Part shown: positions 20,034-23,321 of the stretch, one piece after another
Numbering within the stretch: position 1 is the first letter of the stretch
How the letters are laid out: every line of letters begins with the position of its first letter
NCBI GenBank assembly: GCA_902459845.2
Contig: CABPSV020000205.1
Coordinates: forward strand, 1-23,321
Source: Hepatocystis sp. ex Piliocolobus tephrosceles
Lineage: Eukaryota > Apicomplexa > Aconoidasida > Haemosporida > Plasmodiidae
Reading direction: 5' to 3'
Length of the DNA stretch: 23,321 nucleotides
Program-made: the position numbers and the translations under genes
Notes under the pieces: model-generated
What the model was told of the DNA's origin: nothing
The model's database searches: none
Seen by the model: the letters and a program-made list of their open reading frames with translations, nothing else

Positions 20034-21151
20034 TAAAAGTATAAAAAAGTATAAAAAAGTATAAATATATATCACCATTTTGATATATTACCTTTAAACC
20101 CGTTTGGTATTTTTGAATTGATATTAAGTAAATTCAAGTGAGATGTTTTTGATTCGCCCTGTTGTTTTTTTATATGACCTAAATTAGCCGTTTCAAAATT
20201 TTTTCTATGCTGGATTGCTAATCTTCTAGCTTCTTCAAATCCATATTTATAAACAGGGAAATATCTATTAATACATCTTCCATTAATACATATTCCAGAC
20301 AACCATCTATTTTGTGATTTGTCAAATCTAACACCTACAACATGTGGTAATTGCTCAGCCATTTTTGCATAATTAGTATCATTACCACTTGATATATTTT
20401 TTACACGGTTACAACCTGTTTTACTGTTAGAAACATTTGTTCCGCTAATATAACTTTTACTCCTTTCCATTCTTGTATTACTTTCTAATTTCATATCTCC
20501 TTTCATATTTGTAATATCACTTGATTTCATATTTTTTATTTTTGTACTACTATCATCACTTGTGTAATTAGTACTATTTATATTTTCCACATTATCATTA
20601 ACCATACTATCGCTTGTTATACTATTATTCATAATATTATCAATACCACTACTATCAACATTACCACAATCTATAACACTACCATCCATAACATTACCAT
20701 TCATAACATTACCATCTACAATATTACCATCTACAATATTACTATCTATAGTATTACCATCTTCTATATTACCATCTATCGTACTACTATTATTATGAAT
20801 CTTTTCTTCTATCATTTCATTTCCTTTTCCTTGAAATGTTAATGAGTTATTACGATTACTATCATTTAAATCATTCATAACAGAATCAATAGTAGATACA
20901 TTATTTATATTATTATAACGAGAACTAATAATATTATTACTGTTTGTATCATTATTAATGTTATATAAAGTACAGTATTTTTTCTGTTCTTCCTTTGTTT
21001 TATTAATTAAAGTGTTACTTTTTTTCATAACATTTACTTCTTTAGTTTCCTCATTATTTAAATCATTACTGTAATCACTATTATAATAATACGAATTCAT
21101 AATTTTTTTTCTTCTCGTTCTTACTGGTCTCTTATTTAAATCTGTCGTCAT
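11008..21151 (-). CDS. Giant ApiAP2 transcription factor, three exons, ACDC domain at the C-terminus
   Basis: Exon 1 is 21151-20092, exon 2 is 19656-11684 and exon 3 is 11388-11008. Introns are phase 1 (19657-20091) and phase 0 (11389-11683), both GT...AG, and the joined product is 3137 residues. It is a predicted nuclear, sequence-specific DNA-binding regulator of the ApiAP2 family. Canonical AP2 domains lie at about 268-321, 2174-2223 and 2870-2919, each with the three-strand plus helix pattern ending YG/RGxxxAYxLA. Divergent AP2-like modules lie at 361-411, 1292-1352, 1364-1545 (split by a repeat) and 1637-1694. The ACDC domain is at about 3025-3116. Basic clusters that could import it into the nucleus are RPVRTRRKK (8-16) and patches near 1815-1885. 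The rest is Asn-rich, Thr-rich and charged repeats. The start at 21151 is the first Met of the frame. From memory of gene order it may be the orthologue of PF3D7_1139300 (AP2-G5, a repressor of ap2-g in sexual commitment); I left the symbol blank because other large multi-domain ApiAP2 proteins cannot be excluded. Confidence 0.92.
11074..11349 (-). other. ACDC domain (AP2-coincident, C-terminal)
   Basis: Residues about 3025-3116, all in exon 3. The pattern is an amphipathic helix with 'ICLNDLLMNCIPKVFHIYQ', a variable loop, then a helix with 'LKYHIEYTQNAIGVSPL' and 'MPYLKLFSTEILNNILP'. This D-L-L...C.P...Y and H...A...L.PYL.LF arrangement is the ACDC signature found at the end of several ApiAP2 proteins. 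It has a four-helix fold and no proven DNA-binding role. It supports exon 3 belonging to this gene. Confidence 0.85.
11389..11683 (-). other. Second intron of the ApiAP2 gene
   Basis: A 295-bp phase-0 intron with donor AAAAAG|GTAATA and acceptor TTTGTAG. Splicing joins DLFADAKK to ITEMNNFTIL. The frame from exon 2 stays open for 59 codons into the intron, giving a very Ile/Tyr-rich tail before a stop, so intron retention would replace the ACDC domain. It is full of TATA-type repeats near 11508-11585. Confidence 0.85.
11960..12109 (-). other. AP2 domain 7 (canonical)
   Basis: Residues 2870-2919. Strands run 'FVDGLIYDEANKCFRIKI' and 'NGYRKAYSVIRRG', then the helix 'VKEAYKLSIEAIDQIKK'. The basic residues R2892/K2893 and R2900/R2901 lie where AP2 strands contact DNA. 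It closely parallels domain 6 (NGYRKAYSV versus GFRKSFGV, RRGVKEAYKL versus TRGVYQAYKL), which suggests duplication within the gene or a shared specificity. Confidence 0.9.
13727..13859 (-). repeat. Poly-Thr/Ala repeat (ACT/GCT codons)
   Basis: About 44 codons (residues near 2287-2330) are nearly all ACT (Thr) with GCT (Ala) interspersed, seen as agt/agc triplets on the plus strand. It lies just after AP2 domain 6. Pure trinucleotide structure points to slippage. All other frames across it are also open (Val or Leu runs), which produces false frames on both strands. Confidence 0.92.
14048..14197 (-). other. AP2 domain 6 (canonical)
   Basis: Residues 2174-2223. 'LPKLQGMFFDKRRNYWTVSV' forms strands 1 and 2 with the typical R-x-x-W, then 'GFRKSFGVRTRG' forms strand 3, then the helix 'VYQAYKLAAEFRNHIL'. 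This is a textbook ApiAP2 domain and, with domains 1 and 7, the best candidate for real DNA contact. Confidence 0.93.
15635..15808 (-). other. AP2-like module 5 (divergent)
   Basis: Residues 1637-1694. 'IKPWQQGILWEENIKKWIVFF' gives strands 1-2 with the conserved Trp residues W1640, W1646 and W1653, then 'NLRISCFNPVDY' and the helix 'VILTYNKCLEYFNYIKK'. It lacks the RG turn and the basic strand residues of canonical domains. It shares the PW..(G/N)I.W opening with module 3, so the two look like duplicates of one ancestral unit. Confidence 0.68.
16082..16627 (-). other. AP2-like module 4, split by a charged repeat
   Basis: Residues 1364-1392 ('ISYSIEKMCFILQCKI' and on) look like AP2 strands 1-2, and residues 1521-1545 ('QIVYSFEGGIYYAYLNCIEHL') look like strand 3 plus the helix with G-x-x-x-A-Y. 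About 130 residues of Lys/Asp/Asn repeat sit between them. Without the insert the two parts join into a module much like modules 3 and 5. This is pattern reading; a structure prediction with the repeat removed would decide it. Confidence 0.6.
16157..16468 (-). repeat. Lys/Asp/Asn hexapeptide repeat region (18-bp period)
   Basis: Residues 1417-1520. The first part is ENGKDN repeated, then DKDTEN units, then a longer DKDNDN part with 12-bp and 18-bp registers. The plus strand shows tgtctttgtcgttgtcat words. It is an Asp- and Lys-dense, presumably disordered segment. No stops occur in several frames of both strands across it, so frames on the plus strand (Ser-Leu and Phe-Val repeats) are artefacts. 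Confidence 0.93.
16661..16843 (-). other. AP2-like module 3 (divergent)
   Basis: Residues 1292-1352. It opens 'LQPWKKNIKWNKLKKIWICTYW', with Trp residues W1297, W1303 and W1310, and continues with a strand 'EITKHICVKN' and the helix 'GYNYCFKCILDSFDYYL'. The pattern fits three strands plus a helix, but the canonical DNA-facing Arg residues are missing. It leads directly into module 4, giving a tandem pair. Confidence 0.68.
18771..18866 (-). repeat. Asn-Gly / Asn-Ile 12-bp tandem repeat
   Basis: Eight units of 12 bp (ttaccatttatg, then ttaccattattg on the plus strand) encode GNIN and GNNN tetrapeptides around residues 618-649 of the ApiAP2 protein. It is part of a long Asn-rich region between modules 2 and 3. 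Confidence 0.9.
19484..19636 (-). other. AP2-like module 2 (divergent) at the start of exon 2
   Basis: Residues 361-411. 'FKYLSYDSIQKEWVITYDYD' gives strands 1-2, 'LVNKFPVDVYGY' gives strand 3 with the conserved F-x-V...YG, and 'NNAYEMAVQCINKL' gives the helix. It follows canonical domain 1 by about 40 residues, and the intron falls between them. This resembles the domain-linker-domain layout of other ApiAP2 proteins. Confidence 0.75.
19657..20091 (-). other. First intron of the ApiAP2 gene
   Basis: A 435-bp phase-1 intron with donor TTTAAAG|GTAATA and acceptor TTTTACAG. Splicing rebuilds a Asp codon and joins NGFK to DIHGKNK. It contains A47 at 19984-20030 and A26 at 19799-19824 on the plus strand (poly-T in the transcript) and three short gtataaaa(a) units near 20031-20063. 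Reading past the donor reaches a stop after five codons (NISKW). Confidence 0.87.
20189..20350 (-). other. AP2 domain 1 (canonical)
   Basis: Residues 268-321 in exon 1. 'LPHVVGVRFDKSQNRWLSGI' forms strands 1-2 with the typical R-W pair, 'NGRCINRYFPVYKYGF' forms strand 3, and 'EEARRLAIQHRKNFE' forms the helix. Basic residues R291, R296 and K302 are placed to face DNA. It is one of the clearest AP2 domains in the window. Confidence 0.93.
20639..20785 (-). repeat. 15-bp repeat encoding the pentapeptide [IV]x[DN]GN
   Basis: About nine 15-bp units (accatctacaatatt-like on the plus strand) encode IDGNIEDGNTIDSNIVDGN and relatives, residues about 123-171 of the ApiAP2 protein, then decay into DSSGID and NN-rich sequence. 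Units differ at silent and conservative positions, so the array is older than the pure codon runs elsewhere in the gene. Confidence 0.85.
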
Positions 21152-21176
21152 TTTAAATAAAATATATTTTAGAGAG

Positions 21177-21209
<33 letters not shown>
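21177..21209. repeat. Poly(A) tract immediately upstream of the ApiAP2 start codon
   Basis: A33 on the plus strand, which is T33 in the transcript, ends about 25 nt before the ATG at 21151 and is followed by CTCTCT. It would sit in the 5' UTR and could affect translation. No AG splice acceptor lies between it and the ATG, so a 5' UTR intron ending here is unlikely. Confidence 0.85.
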
Positions 21210-21211
<2 letters not shown>

Positions 21212-21473
21212 ATAATAATACCTACAAAGTACAGATTTACGAGCTCGTGTATTTCTAAATTCGATATATATTAATATTTTTAATTTTGCATATGAATTAA
21301 AAAAAAATTATATATTGTTGAAAAAATAATAACAAAAATAAAGTGATAATAAACTGCTCTTATTAAAATTATATAGATAAATAAATAAATAAATAGATAG
21401 ATAGATCGACATATATATATAGAGAGAAATAGATCGGTCGATAAAAAAATAGATAGATTTATAAAAAAAATGG

Positions 21474-21510
<37 letters not shown>

Positions 21511-21963
21511 TATGTATGTATATATTTAATAATTTATTATTTAAAAATAACGATATAAAAAAAAAACAAAATTGTAAAATAAAAAAAAATTGCAAAAAAA
21601 AAAAAAAAAAAAAAAAAAACACAACATAAAAATTGTACGACTAACGTGGGTAGTACAATGTAGATTTTACTTTGAAAAAAAAAAAATTATAAACTATAAA
21701 AAAAAACATATGAGAATTCAAAGTAAAAACTATTCTAAAAAATTTAGAAACTATCAATTTGTTATTAATAAATATAAATATATATGTAAGAATATGCATA
21801 TTTAAATATATATATATATATATAGTCAATAAATCAAGTAGAAAAACGTTAAACTTTGTAAACATAAATGTACTATTTGTAATACATTTACATAAATATA
21901 AAAGTACAAATAAAAATGAATAACGACCATAAATGAAATATTCTATATATATAAGTAAATGTA

Positions 21964-21980
21964 TATGCATATAATGCATA
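21964..21980. promoter_or_regulatory. Paired TGCAT element, copy 1
   Basis: The 17-mer TATGCATATAATGCATA contains two ATGCAT palindromes nine bases apart, 0.8 kb upstream of the ApiAP2 ATG. TGCATG-type cores are bound by known ApiAP2 proteins of the AP2-EXP/SP class. The exact core here is TGCATA, a weaker match, so a binding role is speculative. Confidence 0.35.
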
Positions 21981-23014
21981 GAAGTTGTACATGTAAATTA
22001 TAGTTTCTTCCAATTAACATGCATACATACAAACATAATAAATTTAATTATTACTCTCTAAATTTAACATCCCCTACAAAAAATATATATAAATATGAAA
22101 ATACTAAACTTTAAATATATATATATATATATATATATTTAAACACAAGTGCATACGTAACAAATATTAAATTTAATCATATAAAACTGAAATACATTTA
22201 ATTTATACAAAAAAACATAAAACAAACTAAATACAATTACATATGAAATCATTGCCACATCAGAAAACTGTTTACATGCAATATATGATTATATATGTAT
22301 ATATGTACGTATAAAATGTAGGGGTATATATATATATATATGTATATATCAATCCACTTTTTTATCCTTAATAAATTAAAAAAAAAAAAGAAAAAAAAAA
22401 AGAATGATGGTGATGCTCATTTGATAAATTAAAAATAGTATATTAAATGGTGTTTTTTTTTTTTTTTTTTTTAGGATTTGAGGGGGATAGAAAATGTGTT
22501 GTATTTTTAATGTATTAACATTTTGAAATGAATTATTCTGTTTGTTGTTATATAAAAAAAATGCACGTCTGTTGTTTTATTTTATTTTATTTTATTTTTG
22601 TTGTTGTTGTCGCTTGAGGTATTCGCCAATGTAATAAATATGCGCGAGAACACATATGTATACATCATATATATAATTAATAAATTCGTATATTTGTAAA
22701 CTCACTATATTATTTATTATACAAAAATAGCACAAAACATAATTATTAATAAGATTTCGGTTTAGCCAAACATAATAATTAAATATATAAAAATACGCAT
22801 TTATCCAAAAAATATATTTATAAGAGCCACATCAATTTTGTTCGTTTTTGATACACAACTATTTATTTTGTAATATTTTTTTGTTTTTTTTTTTGAATAA
22901 TGTTAATAAAATTAAATGATATAATATGTATTTATATATATGTATATATATAGCTTCAAATTTTACAATAAATAAAAAAAAATAAATGACAAAAGGAAGA
23001 ATATATCTAAAATA

Positions 23015-23031
23015 TATGCATGTAATGCATA
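23015..23031. promoter_or_regulatory. Paired TGCAT element, copy 2
   Basis: The 17-mer TATGCATGTAATGCATA differs from copy 1 by a single A-to-G change and has the same spacing. This copy contains a perfect TGCATG core. It lies 1.9 kb upstream of the ApiAP2 start. Confidence 0.38.
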
Positions 23032-23111
23032 AGATATAACAAATATCACGCGTTAACGTATTTTCTTAATCACGTACATACAAATAAATGAAATACATAT
23101 GCTTCTACATA

Positions 23112-23149
<38 letters not shown>

Positions 23150-23321
23150 CAAATTAATATATAAGCTTGATTCAGTAAAAAAATAAATGATTATATGAAA
23201 AACTGTGAATAGCAATTTTATCAACATAATGTAACTTGGTGAATGAATATGTATACATTTTTATATGGTTACTTTTTTGTTTTTTTTTTATACCGTTGTA
23301 AAATACATATATATATATATA

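Larger units (their letters stand above)
21152..23321. promoter_or_regulatory. AT-rich region upstream of the ApiAP2 gene
   Basis: No gene is seen. The region must hold the 5' UTR and promoter of the minus-strand ApiAP2 gene and may extend into a neighbouring unit beyond the edge. Contents are A33 at 21177-21209 about 25 bp before the ATG, (TAGA)n-like sequence near 21390-21450, (TA)n near 21478-21505, 22114-22138 and 23113-23147, A26 at 21594-21619, T22 near 22451-22472, and TTTTA pentamers near 22576-22598. A slightly G+C-richer patch lies at 22470-22640. Two copies of a TGCAT-containing 17-mer are listed separately. Confidence 0.65.

Noticed and set aside
20072..21151. Exon 1 as a separate single-AP2 gene
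   Set aside because: The donor at 20091 and the acceptor at 19657 restore frame exactly (phase 1) and join AP2 domain 1 to module 2, so one gene is the simpler reading. The short form is kept only as an isoform hypothesis.
21308..21979. Small frames on both strands upstream of the ApiAP2 gene
   Set aside because: All are Phe/Ile/Tyr/Lys-rich translations of homopolymer and TA tracts.

Overview
This is nuclear DNA of a malaria parasite, most likely Plasmodium falciparum or a close Laverania relative. Extreme A+T content, long poly(dA:dT) and (TA)n tracts between genes, long Asn-rich and other low-complexity insertions inside proteins, short AT-rich GT...AG introns and an ApiAP2 transcription factor all point that way. 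The species call is inference from these traits; nothing was searched.

Layout, left to right. Positions 1-2403 are AT-rich intergenic DNA, presumably the promoter and 5' UTR of gene 1. Gene 1 (2404-5985, + strand) is a single-exon, 1193-residue, Asn-rich protein with one RRM of CELF/Bruno type near residues 831-911. Positions 5986-8331 are a convergent intergenic region holding a striking minisatellite of exactly 22 units of 17 bp. Gene 2 (9626-8332, - strand, two exons, 377 aa) is a VPS9-domain protein. Its whole length can be laid against the N-terminal half of animal ANKRD27/VARP, but it has no ankyrin repeats. Positions 9627-11007 separate genes 2 and 3 and hold a second, unrelated 17-bp array. 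Gene 3 (21151-11008, - strand, three exons, 3137 aa) is a giant ApiAP2 regulator. It has three canonical AP2 domains, four divergent AP2-like modules (one split by a charged repeat) and a C-terminal ACDC domain. Positions 21152-23321 are its upstream region.

There is no operon logic here. The three genes are independent eukaryotic units that happen to combine transcriptional control (ApiAP2), post-transcriptional control (RRM protein) and endosomal Rab activation (VPS9 protein). From memory, the order RNA-binding protein / unknown protein / giant ApiAP2 resembles P. falciparum PF3D7_1139100-1139300, which would make gene 3 the sexual-commitment regulator AP2-G5. That identity is unverified. 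No tRNA, rRNA, CRISPR, transposon or var/rif-type gene was seen.
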